A stretch of DNA of 64,000 nt from Pseudomonas lini (GTDB lineage: Bacteria > Pseudomonadota > Gammaproteobacteria > Pseudomonadales > Pseudomonadaceae): assembly GCF_030812475.1 (NCBI RefSeq), contig NZ_JAUSSR010000007.1, positions 248,001 through 312,000 of the forward strand. Direction: 5' to 3'. Numbering within the stretch: the first letter of the stretch is position 1; the number at the start of each line of letters is the position of its first letter. Below the pieces are notes generated by a model. That model saw only the letters and a list, made by a program, of their open reading frames with translations. It made no database searches and was not told the origin of the DNA. Shown here piece by piece: positions 44,940-53,653 of this stretch. The position numbers were made by a program, and so were the translations under genes.

Positions 44940-46346
44940 TCAGCGCACGGCAACGGCCTGGGTGGTGGCATCGGTGAAGTCCAGCACCTTGCCGCCCTGG
45001 GCCGTAGCGAACTGCTGAGCCTGGCCTTTGAGCAGGAACGCGCTCAGGTGCCCTTGCGCGTCACTGGCAAACCACGCCTGGTCCGCCAGCAACTTGATCC
45101 CGCTGTCACTCGCCTGGGCATACACCGCGCGGATGTTCTTGCCTTCCTGCTTCAGGCTCGCCAGCGCGCTGAATGCCGATTCCGCCGAGGCGTATTGACG
45201 GACTTTCGCCTCGCCGCGCACCCAGATCTCGGCCACATGGCTGAAGTCGGTGATGGCCTTGCCGCTCAGCGCATCCTGCGCCTTGAGCGGCGTCGGCTCG
45301 TAGTTGGCCAGTTGCGCGGAGTAATCCAGGTTCGAGGCCTTGAAGGCGGCGCGAATGTATTGATCGTCGATGAAGGTGTTCAGGTCGAGACCGCGGTCAG
45401 CCTTCTTCAGCAACTTGAGGGTATCGATGGCGGTGCCGACGGCCTGACGGTATTCCGGCTTCCAGCTCAGGTCGCGGGTCTGCACCCCGAGCGGCCCGTA
45501 GAACAGGTAATTGACTTCGGCATCGACCCCGGTGACCTTGGCGATCAACTCACTGTACTTCTCGGGCTCGGCCGTCAATAACTGGTTGGCTTCGATACTG
45601 GCGCGCAGGTAGGCGACGACAATTTCCGGGTACTTTTTCGCGTACGCCTGGTCGACCAGCGCGCCATGGAAAGTCGGGGCATTCGCCTGGGAACCGTCAT
45701 AGATCTTGCGCGCAAAACCACGGCTCGGGAACAGTTCGGCGAAGGGCACGAAGTCGGCGTGGGCGTCGATCTTCCCGGCCTGCAACGCCGAGCCTGCGAC
45801 CTCCGGCGGCTGGGCGATGATGTTCACGTCTTTCAGTGGATCCCAACCCTGGGCGGCCACGGCGCGCAGCAACATGCCATGGGCGGTAGAGGCAAACGGC
45901 ACGGATATGGTCTTGCCCTTGAGCTCGGCCAATGACTGCACGCCAGAGGCGCTCGGTACCACGATGCCGTTGCCGCTGCCCTTGATGCTACCCGACAACA
46001 CACTGATGAACTGACTGTGCTTGCCCGCGGTTTCGAACGCCACGCCGTTGAACGAACCGGGGAAATCGGCCATGGCGCCGAAGTCGAGTTTGCCCGCAAC
46101 CATCTCGTTGGTCAGGGGCGCGCCGCTGGTGAAGTTCTTCCACTGCACTTCGTATTTGGCGTCCTTGTAGGGGCCATCGTGGGGCAGGTATTTGTCCAGC
46201 AGACCCAACTCGCGAATCAACAGCCCGCCGGCGGCGCAGTTGATGGTGGTGTCCTGGGTGCCGATGGCAATGCGGATGGTTTCGGCTTGCGCCGACAAGG
46301 TGAATGAAGCCAGTACCAGACCGGCAAATGCTGCACGCAAGAGCAT
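44940..46346 (-). CDS. ABC transporter substrate-binding protein (nitrate/sulfonate/taurine class)
   Basis: A 468-residue periplasmic protein with signal peptide (1-21, AQA-ET). It has the NMT1/SsuA-like blocks RIAIGTQDTTINCAAGG and LDFGAMADFPGSFNG and the hinge SVPFASTAHGMLLRA. It is about 120 residues longer than typical SsuA, with an extra C-terminal region (about 350-468). The solute is unknown; the class suggests a sulfonate, an organosulfur compound or a similar anion. Confidence 0.88.
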   Translation of the reverse strand: MLLRAAFAGLVLASFTLSAQAETIRIAIGTQDTTINCAAGGLLIRELGLLDKYLPHDGPYKDAKYEVQWKNFTSGAPLTNEMVAGKLDFGAMADFPGSFNGVAFETAGKHSQFISVLSGSIKGSGNGIVVPSASGVQSLAELKGKTISVPFASTAHGMLLRAVAAQGWDPLKDVNIIAQPPEVAGSALQAGKIDAHADFVPFAELFPSRGFARKIYDGSQANAPTFHGALVDQAYAKKYPEIVVAYLRASIEANQLLTAEPEKYSELIAKVTGVDAEVNYLFYGPLGVQTRDLSWKPEYRQAVGTAIDTLKLLKKADRGLDLNTFIDDQYIRAAFKASNLDYSAQLANYEPTPLKAQDALSGKAITDFSHVAEIWVRGEAKVRQYASAESAFSALASLKQEGKNIRAVYAQASDSGIKLLADQAWFASDAQGHLSAFLLKGQAQQFATAQGGKVLDFTDATTQAVAVR

Positions 46347-46474
46347 GGTGAATCCCCTCGAATCATTTATAGGATGTTCGTCTCCGCCACGATCAGGGCG
46401 CGGTGGGAAACGAGGGGTGTCGTGAAACAGGCGTCCGGTGGTTGCCGGATAGCTTTTTTGTTGTCTGGGCCGGC

Positions 46475-46649
46475 CTCATCGCGAGCAAGCTCGCTCCCAC
46501 AGGTTTCGTGGTGTTGGCAGGGTTTGCGACTGGCTTCGATCTACTGTAGGAGCCGGCTTGCCGGCGAAGGCGTCGGCACATTCAGCATCTCTGTGATTGA
46601 CACACCGCTTTCGCTGCGATGCGGCGATCCGACAAGCCAGCTCCTACAG
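46475..46649. repeat. REP single and doublet
   Basis: A single unit at 46475-46502 (ATCGCGAGCAAGCTCGCTCC) is followed by a doublet at 46543-46649, whose right arm is interrupted by a short GC-rich insertion. They fill most of the 312-base gap between the ferredoxin and binding-protein genes. Confidence 0.82.
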
Positions 46650-46658
46650 GTCGGTGTT

Positions 46659-46904
46659 TCAGCGCAACAGATAGGGTATTTCCACTTTCACCGCCCCGGT
46701 CGGGCAGTCCTTTTCACAGGGCATGCAGTACCAGCATTCATCGAAGGCCATGTAGGCCTTTTGCGTGGCCGGGTTAATCGCCAGCAGGTCCATCGGGCAA
46801 ACATCCACGCACACGGTGCAGCCTTTATGGGCGATGCACAGGTCCTCATCGACCGTGACCGGCGCGTTTGAGCGAAAAAATATTTCCTGGGGTTGATAGG
46901 CCAT
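46659..46904 (-). CDS. Ferredoxin with two [4Fe-4S] clusters (AprB-like)
   Basis: An 81-residue ferredoxin. The ligands are Cys23, 29, 32 and 36 for one cluster and Cys57, 60, 63 and 67 for the other. The ATG at 46904 follows AAGAGAGA. The spacing with a longer first gap resembles AprB, the small subunit of adenylylsulfate reductase, or related flavoprotein partners. It sits 22 bases downstream of the flavoprotein gene and should be its electron carrier. Confidence 0.9.
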   Translation of the reverse strand: MAYQPQEIFFRSNAPVTVDEDLCIAHKGCTVCVDVCPMDLLAINPATQKAYMAFDECWYCMPCEKDCPTGAVKVEIPYLLR

Positions 46905-46926
46905 TTCGCGGTCTCTCTTTTTGGGC

Positions 46927-48672
46927 TCAGGCAGCAAAGGCACCGACTCGCAGCCGGTCATAGGCCTGCATTTCCTCGGCATCCAGCGGGATGATGTAAG
47001 GCTCGACGGCTTTCTTGAAACTGCTCATCTCACCCTTTTCATCCTTCTTCAGGTGGCAATGGCAAAACCAGTCGCTGTCGTTGCGTTGCGGGTGATCGAC
47101 CCGATAGTGGTAAAGCCCCCAGCGACTCTCGGCGCGAAACAGCGAAGCGCGGGCGGCCATTTCGGCGCAGTCGCGGATCATGCTGACTTCCATGGCGCGC
47201 ATCAGCTCGTGGGCGTTGTGGGCCTTGATCTGATCGAGATCGCGCTGGATATCGCTGAAGCGTTGTAACCCGATTTGCATCTTCCTGGTCACTTTCGGCG
47301 GCTGCAGGTAGTCGTTCACAAAACGCCGCAGCTTGTACTCGACCTGGGCCGGCGGCAGACCGTGTTCACGATCCAGTGGCGCGTAGACCCGGGCCTTTTC
47401 CGTTTCGATCTGCCGGGCATCGACCGCTGAAAACTCACGCCCGGCGACGAAATCCGCCGCGTTGGTGCCGGCAAACCAGCCATAGGTGAACGCGCCGAGC
47501 ATGTAGTTATGCGGCACCGCCGCCATGTCCCCTGCCGAATACAAACCCTTGACCGACGTCTCGGCCTTCTCGTTGACCCAAACCCCCGACGCCGAGTGAC
47601 CGCTGCAAAAACCGATCTCCGAGATGTGCATCTCGACCATCTGCGTGCGGTAGTCAGTGCCGCGGTTGGCGTGGAACTGGCCGCGACTCGGGCGTTCGTT
47701 GCTGTGCAGAATCTCCTCGATGTTCTGGATGGTTTCCTCGGCCAGGTGATCGAGCTTGAGGAACACCGGACCGTTGCCGCTTTCCAGTTCCTGGTGGAAC
47801 TCCCACATCATCTGCCCGCTCCAGTAGTCGCACTCGATGAAGCGTTCGCCCTTGTTGTTGGCGGTGTAGCCGCCCAATGGGCCGGTGACGTAGGCACAGG
47901 CCGGGCCGTTGTAATCCTTGATCAACGGGTTGATCTGGAAGCATTCCAGGTTCGCAAGTTCGGCACCTGCGTGATAAGCCATGGCGTAGCCGTCGCCGGC
48001 GTTGGTCGGGTTTTCATAGGTGCCCATCAGGTAGCCTGAGGACGGCAGGCCCAAACGGCCAGCGGCACCGCACGCGAGGATCACGGCCTTGGCCTTGATC
48101 ACGTGGAAATCGGCGGTGCGGCAATCGAAGCCCATCAGGCCGTTGACCGCGCCTTCTTCGTCGGTCAGCAAGCGCGTGCACACGACGCGATTGGTGATGC
48201 TCACCCGTGCCCGTTTCAACTGGCGATACAGGACTTTCTTGATGTCATGCCCTTCCGGCATCGGCAGCACGTAGGCGCCCATGTGGTGGACCTTCTTCAC
48301 CGCGTAATCGCCGGTTTCGTCCTTCTCGAATTTCACGCCCCAACGGTCCAGTTGCGAGAGGGTCTCGAAGCTGTGGGTCGCATAGGCATACACCGCCGCC
48401 TGATTGACGATGCCGTCGTTGGCGATGGTGATTTCCTTGGTGTACTGCTCCGGCGTCGAGTGACCGGGAATGATCGCGTTGTTCAGGCCGTCCATGCCCA
48501 TGCTGATCGCGCCACTGCGCTTCACGTTGGCCTTGTCGATCAGCAGTACCCGCAGCTCGCGGTTGCGTTCCTTGGCCTTGATCGCTGCCATGGGCCCGGC
48601 CGTGCCGCCGCCGATCACGACGATGTCGTATTCCTGCTCGAGCGTACTTCTGTTTTTAGCGCTGTGGGTCAT
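46927..48672 (-). CDS. Fumarate-reductase/AprA-like FAD flavoprotein
   Basis: A 581-residue flavoprotein of the succinate dehydrogenase/fumarate reductase/AprA superfamily. The dinucleotide fold is VIGGGTAGPMAAIKAKE. Later blocks include VILACGAAGRLGLPSSGY and GLYSAGDMAAVPHNYMLGAF. The catalytic arginine environment of true fumarate reductases is not obvious. It is preceded by the GntR gene (4-base overlap) and followed by the ferredoxin. The reaction is unknown. Confidence 0.88.
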   Translation of the reverse strand: MTHSAKNRSTLEQEYDIVVIGGGTAGPMAAIKAKERNRELRVLLIDKANVKRSGAISMGMDGLNNAIIPGHSTPEQYTKEITIANDGIVNQAAVYAYATHSFETLSQLDRWGVKFEKDETGDYAVKKVHHMGAYVLPMPEGHDIKKVLYRQLKRARVSITNRVVCTRLLTDEEGAVNGLMGFDCRTADFHVIKAKAVILACGAAGRLGLPSSGYLMGTYENPTNAGDGYAMAYHAGAELANLECFQINPLIKDYNGPACAYVTGPLGGYTANNKGERFIECDYWSGQMMWEFHQELESGNGPVFLKLDHLAEETIQNIEEILHSNERPSRGQFHANRGTDYRTQMVEMHISEIGFCSGHSASGVWVNEKAETSVKGLYSAGDMAAVPHNYMLGAFTYGWFAGTNAADFVAGREFSAVDARQIETEKARVYAPLDREHGLPPAQVEYKLRRFVNDYLQPPKVTRKMQIGLQRFSDIQRDLDQIKAHNAHELMRAMEVSMIRDCAEMAARASLFRAESRWGLYHYRVDHPQRNDSDWFCHCHLKKDEKGEMSSFKKAVEPYIIPLDAEEMQAYDRLRVGAFAA

Positions 48673-49430
48673 GCCTGATCCCCTTTTTGCCGGTCGATCC
48701 GCAGGCGGTACTGGAAGGCATCGCCGCGGTAGTAAAGGTGTTCGAAGTCCAGGGGCTGGCCGCTGGCCTCGTGGGTCAGACGCTCGATGCGCATGATCGG
48801 CGAGCCGGTCTCGACGTTCAGCGCCTGGGTCAGGTCGCTGTCGGCGAGCACGGCGTCGATGGCCAGGTCGGCGTGACCGAGGGCCAGGCCGCAGTCGTTC
48901 TCGAGAATCAGGAAAATGTCACGGGTGACCAGGTCAGCCTTCTCCAGTCGCTCGCCAATCGCCTTGGGCAGGTAGGTGATTTCGAGCGAGATCGGCTCGC
49001 GGTTGATCAGCCGCACCCGTTTGATCTGGGCCACGGTCTCACCTTCGGCGACCTGCAACCGCTCGGCGACGAGTTTGTCGGCCGGTATGAATTTGAAGCT
49101 GCGCAGGCGGTTGATCACCTCGTAGCCGCGACCGCTCATGGACTCGGCCAGGCCTTGCAGGGTGCTGACGTTCTGGAAAGTCTTGGGCTTGGCGACGAAG
49201 GTGCCCTTGCCGTGAATCTTGAAGATCAGCCCTTCCTTCTGCAGATCCCCCAGCGCCTGGCGCACGGTGATGCGGCTGACCTTGAACAGCGCACCGAGCT
49301 CGCTTTCGGAGGGCATCTGGCTGTCTTGCGGATATTTTCCGTCGAGGATGCGGGCGCGCAGCACATCCCGTAGTTGGGTGTGGAGCGGAACGCTGCTCAG
49401 GGATAGAACGTTATCGGTCATGAAGGTCAC
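48669..49430 (-). CDS. GntR-family regulator with UTRA domain
   Basis: A 253-residue HutC/FarR-type regulator. The winged helix (residues about 15-80) has LRARILDGKYPQDSQMPSES and RITVRQALGDLQKEGLI. The UTRA ligand domain follows. The start is uncertain: GTG 49430 or ATG 49421, neither with a good ribosome site. It overlaps the flavoprotein gene, so regulator and enzyme are co-expressed. A perfect palindrome lies 2 bases upstream of the GTG and is likely its own operator. Confidence 0.9.
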   Translation of the reverse strand: MTFMTDNVLSLSSVPLHTQLRDVLRARILDGKYPQDSQMPSESELGALFKVSRITVRQALGDLQKEGLIFKIHGKGTFVAKPKTFQNVSTLQGLAESMSGRGYEVINRLRSFKFIPADKLVAERLQVAEGETVAQIKRVRLINREPISLEITYLPKAIGERLEKADLVTRDIFLILENDCGLALGHADLAIDAVLADSDLTQALNVETGSPIMRIERLTHEASGQPLDFEHLYYRGDAFQYRLRIDRQKGDQA

Positions 49431-49432
49431 TT

Positions 49433-49450
49433 GTCATAACGAGTTATGAC
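49433..49450. promoter_or_regulatory. Palindromic GntR operator
   Basis: GTCATAACGAGTTATGAC is an 8-bp inverted repeat with a 2-base spacer, next to the first gene of the GntR-flavoprotein operon. Its form (GT-rich ends, A/T centre) fits HutC-type GntR operators. Confidence 0.8.
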
Positions 49451-49522
49451 GTGATCTTAAAGTTCTAACGGATGGCTGGGAAATACTGATTGGGAATAAG
49501 GTTAGATGCGCACCACCGGTCC

Positions 49523-49614
49523 CTGTGGGAGCGAGCTTGCTCGCGAAGGCGCCGAGTCAGTCAACATCATTGCCGACTGCGCCAACGCTTTCGCGAGCAA
49601 GCTCGCTCCCACTG
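49523..49614. repeat. REP doublet
   Basis: CTGTGGGAGCGAGCTTGCTC and the inverted GAGCAAGCTCGCTCCCAC, 35 bases apart, between the oxidoreductase end and the GntR promoter. Confidence 0.88.
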
Positions 49615-49616
49615 GT

Positions 49617-50585
49617 TCAACCGCGCTTGAGTATCCGGTCCATCACCCAGTCGGTTTTCAATGCCTCTTCGGCAACCGCCGGATGCCGGGCTTCGCCCCG
49701 GATATGCGCGTTCATGCCCATCACATGATGCCACTGGATATGTTGGTGATGTTCAATGTGCAGGCTGAGATGTTCATCGGCTTCAAGCTGGACCGGATGC
49801 TCATCGAACACGGAGAAGCTGATCCGCCCTTTACTGCCGATCACCTCGACCCGATCCTCGCGGCGATCCGCGACAAAGTTCCAGCAGCCCATGCCCATCG
49901 CCCCGGACGCAAAGCGCCAACTGGCACTAACCGCATCTTCGGCGGCATACAATCCGGCCTGGCGCGCGGTGAAACCGGCCACGTCGACGATGTCACCGAG
50001 CAGGTACTGAAACAGGTCCAGGCCATGACTGGCCAGGTCTGCGAAATAGCCACCGCCGGCGATCGCCGGATCGGTACGCCAGTTGCCGGCGCCGCTGCGG
50101 TCCTCTGCCGACGGGGCCTTGGTCAGGGTCCAGGTCAGGTGCCGGACCTCGCCGATCCGTCCCGCTTCCAGCCACTGCCGCACTTGCTGGAAGCGCGGCA
50201 ACGAACGTCGATAATACGACACGAACAGGTGCAACCCGGCATCGGCAAACACCTGTTGCATCTCCCGACTTTGCCCGGCATTCAGCGACATAGGTTTTTC
50301 GACGCAGCAATGTTTACCTGCGGCAGCCACCTTCAAGCCGTAGGCGTGATGACTGGCGGGCGGCGTGGCGATGTACACCGCGTCGACTTCGGGATCATCG
50401 ATTAACGCGTCGACGTCGGTGCAGGTCCTGGCAATGCCGTGACGCGCGGCATAATCGGTCACCGCCTCCAGCCGTCGCCCCATCACCGCCACCAGCGCCG
50501 AACCGGGAGCCTTGTAGAAGGCCGGTCCGCTCTTGCGTTCGGTGACATCCCCACACCCAATCATGCCCCAGCGCACCACGTTCAT
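49617..50585 (-). CDS. Gfo/Idh/MocA-family NAD(P)-dependent oxidoreductase
   Basis: A 322-residue oxidoreductase. The Rossmann motif is MIGCGDVTERKSGPA and the family signature EKP occurs in CCVEKPMSLN. The C-terminal half holds GGGYFADLASHGLDLFQYLLG, including the conserved catalytic-type histidine. The ATG at 50585 follows AAGGGGGG; longer forms are not plausible. The substrate, likely a sugar or inositol derivative, is unknown. It stands alone between REP elements. Confidence 0.9.
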   Translation of the reverse strand: MNVVRWGMIGCGDVTERKSGPAFYKAPGSALVAVMGRRLEAVTDYAARHGIARTCTDVDALIDDPEVDAVYIATPPASHHAYGLKVAAAGKHCCVEKPMSLNAGQSREMQQVFADAGLHLFVSYYRRSLPRFQQVRQWLEAGRIGEVRHLTWTLTKAPSAEDRSGAGNWRTDPAIAGGGYFADLASHGLDLFQYLLGDIVDVAGFTARQAGLYAAEDAVSASWRFASGAMGMGCWNFVADRREDRVEVIGSKGRISFSVFDEHPVQLEADEHLSLHIEHHQHIQWHHVMGMNAHIRGEARHPAVAEEALKTDWVMDRILKRG

Positions 50586-50607
50586 ATTCCCCCCTTGATA
50601 ATTATCC

Positions 50608-50657
50608 GATGCGCAATGCGCGCAGGTCCAGGCGACCGTCCTTGAGCGGCGGACACC
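50608..50657. repeat. 50-bp copy of the 3' end of the DyP gene
   Basis: This stretch matches 50750-50799, the last codons of the DyP peroxidase gene, with 47 of 50 bases identical by my count. The two copies are in direct orientation and flank the REP doublet at 50657-50742. The copy lacks the stop codon context and is not in a gene. Confidence 0.88.
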
Positions 50658-50742
50658 TGTAGGAGCTGGCTTGCCAGCGAAGACGGCCTTGAGCCATGCA
50701 GCGCCCCTGACGACGCCTTCGCCAGCAAGCCGGCTCCTACAG
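50657..50742. repeat. REP doublet between duplicated gene tails
   Basis: CTGTAGGAGCTGGCTTGCCAG and the inverted GCCAGCAAGCCGGCTCCTACAG. Its left end touches the 50-bp copy and its right end lies within 2 bases of the DyP stop codon. Confidence 0.9.
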
Positions 50743-50743
50743 T

Positions 50744-51631
50744 TCAGCGGATGCGCAATGCGCGCAGGTCCAGATGACCGTCCTTGAGCGGCGGGCACCA
50801 GTAATAGCCGCCAGTGATCGGTCGGCTCATGCGGTACAGACCATCGGTGATGCCGTCTTCCAGACCGCTCATGCGCCGCAGTTGGGCTTCGAACGCATCG
50901 AGGGAGAAACCGAAGGCGAGGAACATCAGGCCGGCGCGGTCGCCTTCGATCCAGGGCATCGAACGGCGCACCACGAACGCTTCCGGGGCGAAGCTTTCCT
51001 GGGCGGTGCGTTTGACGTGGGCGGAGATCGGCGCGTCGTCGAGTTCTTCGTTGTCGCTCAAGCGCCGGCCCATGATGTTGTCCTTCTCATGGGGCGCCAT
51101 CGCGTGGAAGCCTTTGAGGTCGTGCTGCCACTGCTGGATCGCGGCGAAGCTGCCACCCACCTGGCCTTCAGCGCCCTCGCCCACCAGCGCGGCGGCCACG
51201 GCGGCTTCGTCGTGGGGGTTTTCGGTGCCGTCTTCATAACCGGTCAGGTCATGCCCGGTGAGGTGGCGGAAGGTTTCGTTCATCTGCACCAGGCGCAAGG
51301 CCGGTGCCAGGGCCGCTTCGATGGCGTTGCTGCGATTGAGCAATTCGCCACGGTCGACGCCGTGCAACCAGCACCACAGCGCGTGTTGGGTCGATGGATT
51401 GTCGACGCCGACACCGGTCAGCGCCGGAAAGGGACGCAGGCCTTCGATCTGGCCATGAAGCGCCTTGACCAGGGATTCACCGAAACCGACTACTGCCGAC
51501 TGCCCGTCCACCAGTTGCATCAAGTTGTCGAGCGCGGCCGGGAGTGCAGCGGCGGACTCCAGTGCAAAGAACATATGACGGGCTTGAGGTGGAACGGGGG
51601 TGGCGAGAATGCCCGGCTGGTAGTGACTCAT
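50744..51631 (-). CDS. DyP-type heme peroxidase (YfeX-like)
   Basis: A 295-residue peroxidase. The GXXDG-type motif GYEDGTENP carries the distal Asp, APISAHVKR the proximal His region, and MGRRLSDNEELDD follows the family. The ATG at 51631 follows AAAGGAG. No signal peptide or encapsulin targeting tail is clear (the end is DLRALRIR). It oxidises dyes or porphyrinogens in the cytoplasm in related bacteria. Confidence 0.92.
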   Translation of the reverse strand: MSHYQPGILATPVPPQARHMFFALESAAALPAALDNLMQLVDGQSAVVGFGESLVKALHGQIEGLRPFPALTGVGVDNPSTQHALWCWLHGVDRGELLNRSNAIEAALAPALRLVQMNETFRHLTGHDLTGYEDGTENPHDEAAVAAALVGEGAEGQVGGSFAAIQQWQHDLKGFHAMAPHEKDNIMGRRLSDNEELDDAPISAHVKRTAQESFAPEAFVVRRSMPWIEGDRAGLMFLAFGFSLDAFEAQLRRMSGLEDGITDGLYRMSRPITGGYYWCPPLKDGHLDLRALRIR

Positions 51632-51971
51632 ATGAACTCCTTTGGAAAGAACGCGAAGTTTACCCGCAGCGTTGGCCGTTGTGTGTTCTCAGGGCAAAAG
51701 ATCACAGACCCGATGCGCTGGACAGGAACTTTAAACAATCAAGACAGCTAGCATGCTGTGGGACATGACAATCCGTGCAGCGATCTGCTAAAACGATTCA
51801 GCCATACTGATCAAGCGCGCAGCCTGCAAAGGGATCAAACCACTGCGCGCCTGAGTTTATGGCCTGACCACCACTTTTCGACAGCCGCATCGTGATCAAG
51901 CCTTGACCTGATCCCGGTGCATGGCGATAACAGACCTGATCCGCATCACCCAATCCAGACGGGGTAGCGAC
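51632..51971. other. Intergenic region between divergent genes
   Basis: About 340 bases hold the promoters of the DyP and GapN genes. A short inverted motif ACAGCTAGCATGCTGTG lies near 51744. No REP unit or clear coding sequence was seen. Weak in-frame extension of GapN reaches 51921. Confidence 0.4.
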
Positions 51972-53597
51972 ATGACCACAGCACAGATCCTTGGCAACCT
52001 GTTTCCCTCTGCCGGCGACATCCCGGAAAAATACCGCCTCGACGGCCAGATCGAGCAGCGTGAATACCTGGTCGACGGTGAGCTGATAACCTGGCCAGGC
52101 CCTCTGGCCCAAGTCCGCAGCCCGGTGTACCTGGCCGGTGCGAACGGCGACGAACAAGTCATCCTCGGCAGCACGCCATTGCTCGACGCCGACACCGCAT
52201 TGATGGCCCTCGACGCCGCCGTCCGCGCCTATGACCGGGGCCAGGGCTTGTGGCCGACCATGCGCGTGGCCGAACGCATCCAGCACGTCGAAACCTTCCT
52301 CGGTCGCATGCGCGAACAGCGAGAAGCGGTGGTCAAATTGCTGATGTGGGAGATCGGCAAGAACCTCAAGGACTCGGAAAAAGAGTTCGACCGCACCTGC
52401 GACTACATCGTCGACACCATCAACGCCCTGAAGGAACTCGACCGCCGCTCCAGCCGCTTCGAACTGGAACAGGACACCCTCGGCCAGATCCGCCGCGTGC
52501 CCCTGGGCGTGGCGTTGTGCATGGGGCCTTACAACTACCCGTTGAACGAAACCTTCACCACGCTGATTCCGGCCCTGATCATGGGCAACACCGTGGTGTT
52601 CAAGCCGGCCAAACTCGGTGTGCTGCTGATCCGTCCACTGCTGGAAGCCTTTCGCGACAGCTTCCCGGCCGGGGTGATCAACGTGATCTACGGCAGCGGC
52701 CGCGAGACAGTCAGCGCGCTGATGGCCAGCGGCAAGATCGACATCTTTGCGTTCATCGGCACCAACAAGGCCGCCAGCGACCTGAAAAAACTGCACCCAA
52801 GACCGCACCGTCTGCGCGCGGCGCTGGGTCTGGATGCGAAGAATCCCGGCATCGTCTTGCCCGAGGTAGATCTGGACAACGCCGTGAATGAAGCCGTCAC
52901 CGGCTCCCTATCCTTCAATGGCCAGCGTTGCACCGCGCTGAAAATCCTCTTCGTCCATGAAGACGTGGTCGAGGCCTTCATTGATAAATTCAACGCCAAA
53001 CTCGCCACGCTCAAACCCGGCATGCCATGGGACAGCGGTGTCGCGCTGACACCATTGCCCGAGGCGAGCAAGGTCGATTACCTGCACTCGCTGGTGGCCG
53101 ATGCGGTGAGCAAAGGCGCCGCCGTGGTCAACCCCAATGGCGGTGAAGCCCGCGCGTCGTTCTTCTACCCTGCCGTGCTGTACCCGGTGACGCCGCAGAT
53201 GCGTGTCTATCAGGAAGAACAGTTCGGCCCGGTAGTGCCGATCGTGCCTTACCGGCATCTGGACACCGTGATCGACTACGTCCTGGAATCGGACTTCGGC
53301 CAGCAGTTGAGCATCTTCGGCACCAACCCGGTGGCGGTCGGCCGGCTGGTGGACACCTTCGCCAACCAGGTCGGGCGGATCAACCTCAACGCCCAGTGCC
53401 AGCGCGGCCCGGACACCTACCCGTTCAACGGCCGCAAGAACTCCGCCGAAGGCACGCTGTCGGTACATGATGCGTTGCGAGTGTTTTCGATTCGCACGCT
53501 GGTGGCGACCAAGTTCCAGGAAACCAACAAGGAACTCATCAGCGACATCATCAGCGGACGCAGCTCGAGTTTCCTGACCACCGATTACATCTTCTGA
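51972..53597 (+). CDS. GapN-like NADP-dependent aldehyde dehydrogenase
   Basis: A 541-residue aldehyde dehydrogenase, similar to non-phosphorylating glyceraldehyde-3-phosphate dehydrogenases. The catalytic Cys is Cys320 in NGQRCTALK. The place of the general-base Glu (ELGG in most members) reads A284-L-G-L-D, with a two-residue insertion, so that residue is missing here. The cofactor region PYNYPLNETFTTLIPALI and KPAKLGVL are normal. The ATG at 51972 is used; 51921 is possible. The extension at the end (ISDIISGRSSSFLTTDYIF) is characteristic of this subgroup. Confidence 0.85.
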   Translation: MTTAQILGNLFPSAGDIPEKYRLDGQIEQREYLVDGELITWPGPLAQVRSPVYLAGANGDEQVILGSTPLLDADTALMALDAAVRAYDRGQGLWPTMRVAERIQHVETFLGRMREQREAVVKLLMWEIGKNLKDSEKEFDRTCDYIVDTINALKELDRRSSRFELEQDTLGQIRRVPLGVALCMGPYNYPLNETFTTLIPALIMGNTVVFKPAKLGVLLIRPLLEAFRDSFPAGVINVIYGSGRETVSALMASGKIDIFAFIGTNKAASDLKKLHPRPHRLRAALGLDAKNPGIVLPEVDLDNAVNEAVTGSLSFNGQRCTALKILFVHEDVVEAFIDKFNAKLATLKPGMPWDSGVALTPLPEASKVDYLHSLVADAVSKGAAVVNPNGGEARASFFYPAVLYPVTPQMRVYQEEQFGPVVPIVPYRHLDTVIDYVLESDFGQQLSIFGTNPVAVGRLVDTFANQVGRINLNAQCQRGPDTYPFNGRKNSAEGTLSVHDALRVFSIRTLVATKFQETNKELISDIISGRSSSFLTTDYIF

Positions 53598-53653
53598 GGA
53601 GATCAAGCCTGAGCACATTCAGAGCCAACCGACTGCCACTGCTGCTGCGCCGG

